A stretch of 64,000 bases of DNA from Nemania diffusa (GCA_038501195.1 JBBPUQ010000008.1:290001-354000), one strand, 5' to 3'. Shown: positions 40,271 to 52,267, counted from the stretch's first letter. Numbers and translations: made by a program. Notes: generated by a model not told the origin, from the letters alone.

Positions 40271-41785
40271 TTAGTGATTCTAGAGGAGAGCGATCACGCT
40301 AGCAAGTCAAGAGAATAGACCTTGGGATTAGTCACGACTATACTAGATAAAGGCGGCTCGCTTAGTGCACTTTTGCCTCGGTATATCCGTTCTTATGCAC
40401 TGATATGGTGGATGAAATAGTAGTAGTTAGTCTAAATCGGAGAGTTAGCTTGCTTCAAGGATAAGGAGCGACTTGAGAAAAAGAGATTTCGAATAGAACC
40501 CCCTGTCTATTTACACGAGGTGAAATAGTCGGAGGAATTAATAGATATCCCTCCTTCCTTCCTAAAGACTAATGGTCATGGTCAGACTATAATGAAGCCT
40601 ACTGATTCTTAATTTATTTATAGCTTTTATGATTCCCACGGGTAGGTGGAGTCGTACTAGTAGGGAAGAGTACCCTGTGCCTCATTAAATAGGATTAAAG
40701 GAATCTATTATTAAGTCTACGGAGTAAGCTTTAGTAGTGCGCGATCACCTATTTTACCTTTTCCAACTTTCTAGATCCCCTGATCGACCCGACCAGTCGG
40801 ATCGATCCGGTGATCTCTAGGATCTTTCCATGGATCCACCTATCCGTGACACTCTCTAATACTCGACAGCTCCTGACAAGTGGTCAGCACGTGGTAGTTA
40901 TTGGGGGAATACCGAGGCAGGGGCTACTGTTCTCAGTTGGAGATTCCGAGAATGTTCTACAGAGAAGAGGAACGTCTTATCGTAGAGATAAATAGGCCAT
41001 AGTTAGTTCACGGTGAAGTCGAGTTATAGGGGCTCGAGCTTAATGTTATTAAATCTGGAAGTTCTTCTAATTAGCTAAAGTAGCTTCCTCCTTAACTATA
41101 TACGAATACTATTTCACATCAACCCTCATAATGCTCAATAGGCGTCCTTCTAATAACTTTGCCGAGCGAGGAGTTCATGCTCGTGGTTGCTGTGGCGGGC
41201 AGCGGAGAGTGTAGAAATTCAAGTCGATCTTTCTGTTTGTGAAGTTACAATAATTCCGCGACGGAACAGATAAGCTGATTTCTTGCCTTGGCGATTCCAA
41301 ACAGGGTAGGACAATAGCCTGCGGCATTTAGACTGGGTAAGGTTTGCCCAGGATCCCCTGCTACCCGGGGAAAAAAGACCCCGCGTTATGCGTCAAGTTT
41401 TCTCAGGGGTCTAGATTATGTCCTTAGTCGACATTAGCTCATTAAGTTAGTCTTGGAGGGCGATGGTTTATTTATGCTTCTGTTAAATAAAGAGTTACTA
41501 TGATATTTTTACTATTAATGTTTTGTCTGTTCTGAATGACAGTTGACGTTTGTTACTCATGTCTCTTTCGCAAACTCTAGATCGGACCACGAGGTACAAA
41601 CAGCAGATCCTTCTAGATCTGGCGTCTAGGTGTAGTCCGATAAAACTTAAAACTTATGCTTCATGGCTGCATCGGCCCCGAATACGACCGACGATGCTAG
41701 ATAAAGGTAGTGGTATATCGAGCCTAAGTGCCTCGTCCCTAGGTCTCGTTCAGATCTCGCCCAGGAACGCCGATTGACGATAGCC
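40271..41785. other. Intergenic with an imperfect hairpin
   Basis: No gene is recognised. An inverted repeat lies at 40773-40816. The right end holds the upstream region of the membrane protein gene. Confidence 0.5.
40773..40816. repeat. Imperfect inverted repeat (15-bp arms, 13 paired)
   Basis: Left arm 40773-40787 (AGATCCCCTGATCGA) pairs with 40802-40816 (TCGATCCGGTGATCT) at 13 of 15 positions, and an inner CCGA/TCGG pair closes a CCAG loop. It could be the end of a decayed transposon or a structured site; there is no gene next to it. Confidence 0.55.
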
Positions 41786-42445
41786 ATGGCTTACTACGTG
41801 CAAAGATTTGCCCCGAGGCCTTGCACGCTGAGATCTCGTACGCCTACTATTATCTCGATCGCCCTCAGGGTATGCATAGGGCTTCTTGTTATCGATTCTA
41901 TCATCGAGATGGCCTTCGCTAGCAGCACGATCGCGTGGCTGGACCACACAGCTAGCCCCACGGCCTTTCGATTCGTTGCCTATGGGCGGAAACATCCCCT
42001 CTCTGGGCACCCACGACACTTCACGGTCGACCAAGTCCATACGAGCAATGCTGCAGCTGTGGTCGTTCTCATTATAGTCGGGATTGGAAGTGCCCTGGCT
42101 ATCTGCTTGCGTGACTGGGCTCAGCACCGCAAGGGAGAGCTTGCGAAGTGCAGCAGATACTTTTACTACCTGTGGCTCTCTCTCAACGTCCCGGCTCTGA
42201 TCCTCACCGGAGTGGCACTGATCTACGTCTTTGCGGTTACGAATGCTCGGGATGGCCAGAGAATCAGTACCGCCCTGGCAGTCAACGAGAACAGTCGCCC
42301 TTACTCTCGCGGTGCCTGGACACCGCAAAGCTGGTTTTCTGCTGTTCTTAGACTGGAGTTAGTACGTGGAAGGGAGGATATCGTGAAACAACTCATTGTT
42401 ATGAAAGGGGGGCAGTACAACCTCATCCCAAGTGAGTCATCTTGA
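41786..42445 (+). CDS. Predicted integral membrane protein of unknown function
   Basis: The start at 41786 is chosen over 41774 because GCCATGG is a strong context; the product is then 219 aa. Hydrophobic segments lie at about residues 23-46 (IISIALRVCIGLLVIDSIIE), 90-108 (AAVVVLIIVGIGSALAICL) and 129-150 (SLNVPALILTGVALIYVFAV). The late motif YSRGAWTPQSWFSAVLRLEL, then IVKQLIVMKGGQYNLIP, resembles a family of uncharacterised fungal membrane proteins with a W.P..WF.AVL.L signature. After NLIP the frame meets GTGAGT and soon stops, so a further 3' exon is possible (a TGTCTTGCAG acceptor lies near 42590). The 3' end is uncertain. It is 1.3 kb upstream of the Zn2Cys6 gene on the same strand. Confidence 0.6.
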   Translation: MAYYVQRFAPRPCTLRSRTPTIISIALRVCIGLLVIDSIIEMAFASSTIAWLDHTASPTAFRFVAYGRKHPLSGHPRHFTVDQVHTSNAAAVVVLIIVGIGSALAICLRDWAQHRKGELAKCSRYFYYLWLSLNVPALILTGVALIYVFAVTNARDGQRISTALAVNENSRPYSRGAWTPQSWFSAVLRLELVRGREDIVKQLIVMKGGQYNLIPSESS

Positions 42446-43754
42446 GAACTATCCTACTCTGGTTAGAGGCGACCGTGGCTTGTTCGAGTTAAATCCACGT
42501 CGCGATCTATTTACTCGCCCTCAACACCATTTTCGCACCCCGAGAACAAGGATGCTGACTCTTGATGCTCTGAAAGTGTTTGTCTTGCAGCTGAGCGAAA
42601 CGGTGCTGGCATTTATGGACTATAATCGCTGGCTGCGAAAACCGAGGCTACCCGAAGCTTACAGCGGATTTTAATTATTTGCGTTGAAGTGTTGAAGTGT
42701 CCAGTGGATTATCGAAGGGATAGAAACCGTGGCGGTCGCTCCTAATTGTAGATATCAACCCGTTAAAACTATACACTAGCACTAAAGTGATGAAGCGCGA
42801 ACGGCATGTGAGGAGATATATAGGCAAGTCAATAGGATAACAATATAAAAAACCGGATGTTGACAATAGTATCCTAGGTTGGTGTATTACGCTGGCATCC
42901 CCTTTATTCCAATCAGTGTACGTAGCTTCGATGAGGGACTGGACTCTCTTCTTCCCTTCACCATATCAGCCCGCATGGTCTAGGATATAACTATTCGTCC
43001 AGGGTCATAACGATAGGAATATTATACCCTGTTAATGCATTATAGAGACGGCACTGCACGTGCTATATAGCTACTTATGTATAAGTAGTTCGTATCTCTA
43101 AGGCCTCCTACTAATTACTCCTACTAATGCATCGGAGCTGCCGGCCACATGACTACCCGAGATCCCTGCTTATCCCTGTACGGTACTCTGTACAGAATCC
43201 AGTCCCCAAGCGTTTCGCGACCAGTATTCATTAAGTACACGTCTTGGCACATATTACAGATAAGAGCCAGCGGTGTAGAGAAGACAGCGACAGCTATCTA
43301 GGCAATTCTAAATTGCTATGGAAACTACAATGTATGCTGCATGTATGCACGATTCGACGAGCGCCACTCTGGTACCTCTTGTTTTAGTAGAAGCTAATCA
43401 ACAGAGACTAATTTTTTGAGCCTCTGTCTAAGTACTACTAAGCAGACGTTGCCGGATTGATCTGTCGGGTATCTACCCGTAAGAAAATATACCGGCGCTT
43501 CCGCCTCTTCCGAACGACCGCGTAACGGTTAATGCCCTATGCCCCGGATGCCAAGGATTACATAATTATGAAACAGTGGAACGATGCCGCGGAGTGCCGA
43601 GTCTACCTATAATTAGACTAGTATTCTCTACCTAGCCCTTTAGCTCAGATTTCACGCGATGGCCGAGCGAGCTACCTACTTTCTTACCACAGTGAATCTC
43701 GATGTTTTATACGTAGGACAGGGCGCTGGATACCGTTTTGTTTAGATATGCAAT
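42446..43754. other. Intergenic
   Basis: It may include a last exon of the membrane protein gene (a frame ending at 42674 after the acceptor near 42590) and must include the promoter of the Zn2Cys6 gene. Nothing else is recognised. Confidence 0.5.
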
Positions 43755-45786
43755 ATGGCTGGAACTCCAAGGTCTTGCACATCGTGCCGGCAAGCCAAAG
43801 TAGGCTGCGATGCCCGCAAAAAGCCAGTTAACACGCCCTGCTCTCGGTGTTCCAAGAACAACATAGAGTGCAGGTTTGACAAGAACTTCAAAAGAATACT
43901 CACGCGAAAGTGAGCCCATCTCTCATCAGAATCTGGTACCTTACATGTCATAGTAGCTCACATTGTCACGAGGTCAGGCTTACCGCCAACCTTACCAACG
44001 AGCTTCACCAGCTGCGCACATCTCAAGCTGCCTTTGAGAGGGGCGTACCATACTCGCCGGAAATCCCATTGCGGGAGCCAGAATCGCTGTCGCCCCACGT
44101 CCCCTTCTTTTTCACCAATGTCGCCGAGCCGCTTTCCGACTTTTCTATCGGGGATATCTCTATTCCCGCGAGAACCATGGTCGAGTTGATGCAACAGTAT
44201 ACCCACCCATTTTTACCCTCACTGCAAACTCGCGTCTGCTGATCCTGATGAAGCTTCGGTGAACAGTATCACGTCAATGCTCATTTCATCCAGCCTGTCG
44301 AGTCGCTGGCGTCCTTCTACAGCGCATCGCCTCTGTTATTCTGGACCATTGTTTTGCTTGCCAGCCGTTTCCATTCAGAGCATGGCGGCCTCTATGAGCA
44401 GCTGCTCTCGCCGCACGAGCAGCTCTTGAGATCGCTCTCCACGACTGCTATACAGTCTATCCAAGAGATCCATGCACTCCTCCTCCTGTGTCTGTGGCCA
44501 ATACCGAAACGGCCAGAATGGTCGAGTCCTACCTGGAATTACATCGTCCTTGCTGCCGGCGCCTGCATGCGACTAAATCTAGATAAATCTACACCGCGAG
44601 ATCCTGCCGAGATACGGTCGAGTACGCCCGAGCATAGCCAGAAGCACGAAGAGGCCAGAATACGGACCCGTAAGCTCACGTGGTTGGCATGTCTCGCCAT
44701 TAGCACACAGTACGACTATGACCACTTGATCTAGACGATTAGGCCCGTACTAAGATATTCTGTAGGGAAGCTTCGTTTTTAGGTCTCCTGCCGCCCTTAT
44801 CGTGCAGTCTTTATCTAAAGCGTAGCCGCAAGGCTATGGAAGAAGTGAAAGATTACTGCTTACCCAGTTATAGGCCTCGACTTGCCATCTACGAGATAAT
44901 CTGCAACTATAGTCTCGTATTAGAGGAGGTTGACGGCTGCTCTGCGCAGATCTCCCTGGTGGAGACATTCGACGGCTCCCTCGATAGAATCAGGCAGACA
45001 TTCTCTGCCGAAATGAACACGGATGTCGATGTGCTGCTACAATATGCGAAGATGAATCTCTATGCAGCGGCTCTTGTGCGCATCCTGGGAGAGAGCGAAG
45101 GGGAATGCTCTCAGCATCTCGTAGACATACAGACTCTGATTATTCGGGGTTCAGAAGCCTCTTCTCGCCTCATCAGTAACGTAAAGGCAATCATCGATCG
45201 GGGGTTTAACCGCGAGGGGCAGCCGGGGCATACGATTAGCCCCCACCATTATCCGAGATATTACCTCGAAGTTATTTTCTTCGCCGCCATTTTCATCTTC
45301 CGTACGTCATATATGCGGCCGTCAACTACCCGGGACGTTGCCATCGAGGGACTAATCCGGGTCTATAACATCTACCAACTCTTCCCAGACCACTTAGACG
45401 CGAAGAGCGGAGTGGACGGAATCTCGCATATCCTACGTTTTACCAGTTCGGAAGAATTCTCGTATGTGTCGTCTCCTATCGGCGGCCTAACAACTACTAA
45501 CCGACTTGGGGCTTCTTTCGTCTGGGACACTCTCCTGCATATCCCACAGCTTGCGCCTGGTGTGGGATCTACCGCGCCAGAGGATGATGAACCAGAAGAA
45601 TCACAAACCTTAGATGAGACCCTGGCAACCCCTTCACCCGGCTCGCAGGACACCATGGCCCATCAAATAGCTGAAATATCAAGCAGAATGCCGCTCCCCA
45701 TCACTCTTGACTGGGGGGATATAGATTTAACCCTCCCCCCTTTCGATATATTTGGCCTCGACGCTGGAGAGCACATTGTATGGTAG
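43755..45786 (+). CDS. Zn2Cys6 fungal transcription factor
   Basis: Nuclear sequence-specific regulator. Model: exons 43755-43909, 43978-44233, 44294-44709 and 44808-45786, product 601 aa. Exon 1 encodes the binuclear zinc cluster with C8, C11, C18, C29, C32 and C39 (C-x2-C-x6-C-x10-C-x2-C-x6-C: CTSCRQAKVGC then CSRCSKNNIEC), and exon 2 continues the linker (LTANLTNELHQLR). The middle part has THPFLPSL and SASPLLFWTIVLLASRFH, the usual start of the fungal regulator homology region, then TWLACLAIST. The acidic C-terminus includes DWGDIDLTLPPFDIFG. Intron 1 (GTGAGC...GTCAG) and intron 3 (GTACGA...GTGCAG) are convincing. Intron 2 (60 bp) uses a poor GTCTGC donor; without it there are three in-frame stops at 44240-44254, so the gene may be mutated there. 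Target genes are unknown. Confidence 0.8.
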
Positions 45787-46207
45787 TCGCAATGCATCAT
45801 CTTTGCGTAACGTCTTTAGCAATATGCACGAATGAGCTCTGGGCGTAGTGTATATATATATGGGGAACTAATGGGCAGAGGCGTTTTTAGACCTACGAAA
45901 TGATGGTGCATATCATAACTGTCCTTACTACCGACTACTTACATATAAAATTAAGTTTAAATGGCGGCAAGATTGATTTGCTTGTTATTAGGGGTATAAT
46001 TAGAGTATTAGCATAAGCCTACCTACATAGTACATACTTATAGAATGGAACTCCTAGCTATAAGAAAATGCTAGTGTGATGTGGGCGATAGTGACGGAAC
46101 ATCCCGCAACCAACTCCCCCTCACTAAAATAAGCCCAATAACAACAGTGCAGCAAAGCCAATCCTACTGCTTAGATAACATACAAAATGTATACTAACAA
46201 CCTCGCT

Positions 46208-47944
46208 TTACCGGTTCTTAATCAATAGCTGCTTCTCCTTTATCAACCCCTCCGCAACATCAAGCGGGATCTTAAGCGTATTAGCAACAATATCAGCAGG
46301 CGTGAGCGCGAGCCACTGCGTCAGCGAGATGTCCTCGACGCGATCGCTCTTGTAGATCTCGATCCAGACCAAGTCCTCCGAGTCGGACGTGTTCTCGATG
46401 TAGTGGCCTACCAACACAACACACAGTTTTCAGTCAGCCATCTATCCATCTACTGTATCTAATTCACGTCTGGGGGAGGGGGGTAGGGAGGGTGGAGTGC
46501 TGCACGGGCCTCGGGGTCGCAATGGGAAACTAGAAACCCCCGTCCCGGGCTCGAGATTCTCCCGACTTACCGCTGTTGTCGGGGAACACGCCCGTGTCGC
46601 CCGCGCGGAAGTCGAACGTGCGCGCCGCCGCGTTGCCTATGAAGACCGTCGCGCGCGCCTGGCCCTTGTGGAAGTAGAGCCACTCCTCCGCCTATCATGA
46701 TTTGTCAGCGCGTGTCAAGGTTTTGCCAACTCCAACCCCACTCCAACTCCTCTGCTGGGTTACTACATAGTAGGGATGGATGGGAAACAACAACGCACAT
46801 TGGGATGCCAGTGCAGCTCGCGCAGCCCGCCGGGCGACAGCGTCACCACGGTCGCGGCGATGGTCTTGGCCGCGGGGAACGTCGTGCTGTCGATGACGCG
46901 CAGCGTGCCGCCCTCGCCCGGCACGTCCTCGAGCGCGTGGTCCGCCGCGTAGTACGCGTACGACGCGTTGCCCCTCAGCTGGCCGCCGCCGCCCGTCACG
47001 TTGTGGGGGTCGAGGGTCGCGGGGAGGATGTACGGGTTCGGCGAGGGCACGCTGCCGAACACGGACTCGGGGAGCCCGAAGTTCTTGGCTAGCACCGACT
47101 TGGGCGTGTGCGTGATCCAGTCGTCGACGTTGAAGGTCGTGCTGCGGGCACTAAGCGTTAGAAAGGGGGTTTGTGGTGATGGTGGAATAGATAGCGGAGG
47201 GGGAGAGGGGGAGGGAGGGGGCTTACCCGACGGCGTCGAAGTTCCCGTCGTCGAAGATCAGCAGGAACTCGTTGTCGTCTGCGAGACCTTGTACCGTGTG
47301 CGCGGCGCCTTTGGGGAAGTACCAGATATCGCCCTCCTCGAGCTTGGCGTATTCGAATTGCCCATCCTCATTGACAGCCGAGATCAAGAGAGAGCCTGCG
47401 TACAAATAGCCCCATTCGGCCTATCAGTGTCAAAGCTGCTGTTAGCGCGATGGTTCCGCCGGCAAGTGAATGAATAGAAGCTAGTGTTAACGTACGACAC
47501 GATGCCAATGAAGCTCGCGGATCGAGCCCTTGGTCAAATGCTGCTGCGCGCCTGCAATGTCGTGGCTGCTGGGCAAGTCGGTGACGACCTGCTCGCGCAC
47601 CCAGCCGCCGTTCAGGATCCGAGTCCGCGAGTCTGAGAAGCTCCATTTGAGGTTGGGGACCACGCCGGCGTCGGTGCTCTGCCGCCCGAGGTTGTCCGGG
47701 TTCTGCAGGTCGATCTGGTGGTTCGTGCCGCCTGTGTGCGCGAATGAGTTAGCTTGGCCCCTTCTTGTAACGCGTCTGGCAAACACGCCGTGCTGCACAT
47801 ACCGAGAATCGGCGCTCCTTTGCCATTGCCATCAACAGGCTGGCCGTCTTCGAACCCGCCACCACCACCCTGGCGGCGTTCAATGGCCGTGGCACTTGCG
47901 TAGCTAGCCGCGAGGAAGGCAGACGAGACTTGGAGGAGCTTCAT
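46208..47944 (-). CDS. oxdC: Secreted bicupin, oxalate decarboxylase family
   Basis: Mn-dependent conversion of oxalate to formate and CO2, or oxidation, outside the cell. Six exons: 47944-47803, 47731-47496, 47420-47227, 47141-46799, 46691-46571 and 46407-46208, all with GT/AG introns in consistent phase; product 411 aa. Signal peptide [20 protein letters not shown], then a glycine-rich linker and two cupin domains. Metal ligands are H122, H124, E128 and H167 ([20 protein letters not shown]) in the first domain and H301, H303, E308 and H347 (LHWHPNAEEWLYF, FPDNSGHYI) in the second, so both sites are complete. The loop after FDDGNF reads DAVGTTF, not the Glu-bearing SENST lid of Bacillus OxdC, so decarboxylase activity is not certain. 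No acidic-pH regulatory site was identified. Confidence 0.9.
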
Positions 47945-49033
47945 CGTGGGGAGATAGCTAATCGCAATTCAACCGGGCGTGCAGAAGCGTTCAGTCAAGG
48001 AACGGGAGCTTGAGGCGAGCGCAAGCCCTTTTGTATTCTTTCCAGAGTCCCCCCTGAAGCTCTCATCCGCAGCGCCCTATCCAATCTAACCCCAGCAAAC
48101 CCCCTTGACGAAGACGCAAGCGAGCTTCCTGAAATGAGGAAGCATCGCGCGCGTGCGTGACTGCGACATATTAGTCACAATTACACCAGCTCACAATTCT
48201 TGGAGCTGTTCGTCTTGCGGCACAATTTCGCGTCATGCCCCAAAACGCCTCCTCCCGCGCGTGCGGGGAGCGCTCGCCTATAACTAGACCCGCTCACTGA
48301 TCAGCCAAAAGACATCATATATATGAAAATAACGCCATGTCTTGGCGCTGTCCGGGGCATGTCGATATCGCCATCGTCGCGGGGGGACGTGTGCGTGTGC
48401 GTAGTAGAAGTAGGGATGGTGGATGGGAGTTCGTGACGGAGTCATATAAATGTGAAATTTACACCCTTGGGCCTTACTATCCCTGATGCATATGGTTAGC
48501 ATACAATAAATAATTATTTACGTAGAAATGCCAAGCGTCACGCAATTGTGAGTAGAATTGGATAAGTATGCGAGACGCGTATGGGCGAAATCGGTCTATC
48601 GCGCCCTAAATGACTTCACCTAGATTATAGCATACTTAGATAGCGCGAGCTGGGTAGTATTGGTAGGCCGCGAATAGGTACTGGAAGGCCCGCATGAATC
48701 TCTACGTAGCATTCCGGGTGCACGACAATTAGACTATAAGCACGTGTAGTGCCTGATCTGGCAATAGATATCCGGAGGCAGCACACTCGGCACTTGGCCT
48801 GAATGCTGACCTGCATGACCCTGGCAGATCGTTCACACCATGCCGCTCTGGATCCCAGGATTCAAATTGCAAACAACATATTACTTAAGAATTGCTCATT
48901 AGGTAGCTTCCTTATTCGGGTTCTAGTGTATATAACTGCGATCCTATGCGATAAAGGGGCTCGCTTCTAATAAAGCAGAAAAGTTTATATCTGACATAAA
49001 ATCATAACTTCATCATGTATCTCTTCGGCGACA
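47945..49033. other. Intergenic between the bicupin and MET10 genes
   Basis: The left end is the bicupin promoter region; the right end is the 3' region of MET10. No additional gene is recognised. Confidence 0.55.
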
Positions 49034-52000
49034 CTAGTAGACTTCAAGCACATAGCGGCTATCCTCCTTGAGCCTATCGATCTCCTTCTTGGGGTCAACC
49101 TTGCGACCGGCCATCTTGGCCTCGGCAGCAATGGCTTCTTTTAGCACATCCGTCACGTCAGGGACGGGCCACGTGGGGCCGCATAGATAGAACGAGCCCT
49201 CCTTTTTGATATACGCGCTCACGATGTCGTTCAGCGTCTGGCGCATGCGATCCTGGATGTAAATCTTTTGGGGCTGATCACGGGAGAAGGCAGCGCCGAG
49301 GAGTGTAATGACACCAGCATCGAGATAAGCCTCCCATTCTTCACCGTAGAGGTACTCTTCGCGTTGGTGACGTGAGCCAAGGTATAGGAGGATGGCACCG
49401 ATTTCCTTGCCCTGCGCCTTCTGCATCGCGCGATACTGGACAAAGGCGCGGAAGGGAGCGAGACCGGTACCCAAACCAGCCATGATAAGGGGAGCGTCGT
49501 CGCGAGTGGGCAGCTTCATTACCGAAGGCTTCACGGAAGCAGTCACGGCTGCACCGACGGGTAGGCGGCTTAGGTAGCGTGTGGCTTGACCGAAACGAGT
49601 TCTTCCTTGAGTATCAACCCAATCCACAACGACGATCATCAGGGCGACGATGCCAGGTGATACCGCCTGAGCCGAGGCGATGGAGTATTCACGACGCTTA
49701 AGAGGGCCGACCAACCGGACAAGCTCTGGGAAGCTAGGGCGAGCAGATTTGAACTCTTCCAACACATCAGCGAAGGTAACCGTGTCGACCTCGGAACGGC
49801 GCTTGAACTCCTCGGCTCCCTCTTGGGAACCTAGCGAAGCGAGCTTCTTCTTCTCCAAGTCGTCGGTGGCATACTCGGACAATGACTCGTAAAATCGCTT
49901 CGGTGGCTTGCCGAAGATGTCGATGCTCTGGGTCAATGTCTGGTATACAGTTCGGGTCTCAACAACAGCCTGGCTCTCGCGAGAAGGTACTTGCACGAGA
50001 TCGCCTGCATTCAGACCGTACGACGCGATGAACTCGACGACCATCTCGGGGTCATTCTCAGCATGAATGCCAAGAGCCTCTCCAATCTTGTAGGTAAGAC
50101 CAGAGTTACCCAGGTCAAACTCGATGTGAAAGATGTTCCGGTCGTAGGTGCTGGGTGTAAGCCTACGGTTCTCCTTGACATGGATGGTGTATGTCTGGAC
50201 CGACTGGTCAGGCCGGAGGTTGATGCTTGTGGAGTATGCCTCCTTGAAGACAAGTCCCTTAGCAGCGGCTTCCCAGTTGCTAAGTTGGAGTTCTGGTTCG
50301 GTTTCCTCCTTGTTAAATGGAACAAAACTGTTGGTCTTCATAGTTTGGGCGATTTCGATAGGAGCGTCGCTCAAGACCTCAGCCCACGACTCGGGAACTT
50401 CGACCTGCTTCAGGCACTTGCCCACAGCATCAATGCACTGCTCTAGTTTGACCTGGTTGCCTTCCAATTCAGATAGCTTTTGAAGCGTATCCTGCTCCAT
50501 GTCAGGCTTTGCGAGCTTGAGGAAGCTTAGTTCAACAAGAAGGCGAGTGATGTCATCATCGGCTTCGAAAGCAGGAGAGAGACCAGTGTCCAAAACATGA
50601 AGAGCAAGGTTCCTCTTCTGGATGTCTTGACGTATGGATTGTGGGATTCGCTTCTCAGCCTCCTCGTCCTTGAAGTTAGATAGCTTCAAAAGCAACTTAC
50701 CACCGTCCTTGACGCTCCGCGAGATGGCAAAGTCCTTCAAGAGCTTCTCATCGCCAACAACCACGACGTCGGCTTCTTCAGCCGGGTAAGGAGCATCGAT
50801 GGTTTTCTGCGACGCCCGAAGATCCGTTCGCACAACACCTCCCTGTACTAGGTTGTCATGGGACTCGCCTAGGTAGATATTGCTGTTGTAATCTTGAGAG
50901 AGTAGATTACCAACGACTGTGGGGGCGAGGAGCGCGGTCGAGTCGTCGGTGTCCCAGAAGATGTATTGAGCGGCAGTATCCAAATGAGGTAAAGAAATCT
51001 TCGATCCTGTGGTCGCTTTCGTTACACTCTGGGAGATGATTTCTGCAACGCTTGTGGGAGTCAAAACCTGCGAGGCCGAATACTTGACCTCGACGACCGC
51101 TGGTGCTGATGCCCACTTAGAAGAGAATGCAACAGCAGTCAAGACGTCTGAGTATAAAGCCGACTGGACCGAGCTATCTGATACAGCGGCGTCATTTGCC
51201 ACCTGCCCCAAAACATTGATCGACTGAACTGAAGAGGGTAAGACTTTAAGGAAAGCTTCTTCGATGAATGGGCGGTAAATCCGGACGCTCACTACGCCAA
51301 TCTTAGCACCATCGGCCGCAAGTTTCGAGACAACTTGCTTAGCAAGCTGGACCTCCACACTACCGAAAACGACAAAGACGGTATCTGGAGACTCGTGACC
51401 GACATATTCAAAAGGTTCGTATTCGGTGCCAAGTTCACCATTGAAGGCCTTGAGAAGCTCGAAAACCTTACCAGCGCTATCCAAGCGCGTATTCAGGCTG
51501 TCAACGGACTGGGACAACTTGTTGAAGATGCCAGCAACGCCCGATTGGCTCAGGGCATCAATAACCCGCAGAGTCTCGCGGGATGTTCGGACGCCATCGT
51601 ACACGTGTAGTGTAGGAACGATCTTCGCCATAAGGGTAGCCAGCAGGGACATGTGCTGAGACTCGTAGGCGGATGCGCTCGACACCAAAGCTAGCCCAAG
51701 CTCTTCAGCAATCTGCAGAGCGCTGCCATAGTCAGCAACGAGGCCACTATCCGAGGCATAGTCTATCGCGGCCACGTGCGCGACAAAGGGGCTAGCGACG
51801 CAATATAATAGAGACAACTGATCCAAGGCAGATCGCAAGTTGCGCAGACTCAGCGAGGGCGCCAACAGAGTTTGTGGGATGTCGCGCTTGCTGAGGTCGA
51901 AGTCCTTGGAGAAGATATAGCCTAGCGCAAAAGCACCGGCACCAGTGCGAGTCTGGAGTGGCAGAACAGCTGTTGTGTAGCCGTGAATGTTCTTATCTTG

Positions 52001-52267
52001 GCGAGCTGCCCAGTCCTTTACGGCGACATCTAAGTCAAAAGTCTCAGGGGAATAAGAGAAGATCTTGTCAGACAGGGCATAAGCGACCTGCTGGACGAGC
52101 AGTTGGCCAGTGACATAGGTAGGGCCTGATATCGAGGACAGCGGCACAGCTTGGCCGAAGGGTAGACTTGTAGACTCCCTTGTGAATTCAACACGTTTTG
52201 TGTGAGATTCGGGCACTGTGACTTGGCTAGCAAGGTCACTAGCACTCTGCGGTTGTGTCGATGACAT
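49034..52267 (-). CDS. met10: Sulfite reductase (NADPH) flavoprotein alpha subunit, MET10
   Basis: Passes electrons from NADPH through FAD to the hemoprotein subunit that reduces sulfite to sulfide for cysteine and methionine synthesis; cytosolic. Single exon, 1077 aa, the usual length in Pezizomycotina. The N-terminal 400 or so residues are the pyruvate-ferredoxin-oxidoreductase-like domain of fungal MET10 (for example TLHVYDGVRTSRET). From about residue 690 comes the ferredoxin-reductase part: FAD contact RREYSIAS near 857, NADPH loop GTGLAPFRAF near 931, LGSRHQREEYLYGEEW, and YLCGPTWPVPDVTDVL near 1026. The C-terminus SRYVLEVY is characteristic. The start MSSTQPQSA is the first ATG of the frame. 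The gene appears intact. Confidence 0.96.
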   Translation of the reverse strand: MSSTQPQSASDLASQVTVPESHTKRVEFTRESTSLPFGQAVPLSSISGPTYVTGQLLVQQVAYALSDKIFSYSPETFDLDVAVKDWAARQDKNIHGYTTAVLPLQTRTGAGAFALGYIFSKDFDLSKRDIPQTLLAPSLSLRNLRSALDQLSLLYCVASPFVAHVAAIDYASDSGLVADYGSALQIAEELGLALVSSASAYESQHMSLLATLMAKIVPTLHVYDGVRTSRETLRVIDALSQSGVAGIFNKLSQSVDSLNTRLDSAGKVFELLKAFNGELGTEYEPFEYVGHESPDTVFVVFGSVEVQLAKQVVSKLAADGAKIGVVSVRIYRPFIEEAFLKVLPSSVQSINVLGQVANDAAVSDSSVQSALYSDVLTAVAFSSKWASAPAVVEVKYSASQVLTPTSVAEIISQSVTKATTGSKISLPHLDTAAQYIFWDTDDSTALLAPTVVGNLLSQDYNSNIYLGESHDNLVQGGVVRTDLRASQKTIDAPYPAEEADVVVVGDEKLLKDFAISRSVKDGGKLLLKLSNFKDEEAEKRIPQSIRQDIQKRNLALHVLDTGLSPAFEADDDITRLLVELSFLKLAKPDMEQDTLQKLSELEGNQVKLEQCIDAVGKCLKQVEVPESWAEVLSDAPIEIAQTMKTNSFVPFNKEETEPELQLSNWEAAAKGLVFKEAYSTSINLRPDQSVQTYTIHVKENRRLTPSTYDRNIFHIEFDLGNSGLTYKIGEALGIHAENDPEMVVEFIASYGLNAGDLVQVPSRESQAVVETRTVYQTLTQSIDIFGKPPKRFYESLSEYATDDLEKKKLASLGSQEGAEEFKRRSEVDTVTFADVLEEFKSARPSFPELVRLVGPLKRREYSIASAQAVSPGIVALMIVVVDWVDTQGRTRFGQATRYLSRLPVGAAVTASVKPSVMKLPTRDDAPLIMAGLGTGLAPFRAFVQYRAMQKAQGKEIGAILLYLGSRHQREEYLYGEEWEAYLDAGVITLLGAAFSRDQPQKIYIQDRMRQTLNDIVSAYIKKEGSFYLCGPTWPVPDVTDVLKEAIAAEAKMAGRKVDPKKEIDRLKEDSRYVLEVY

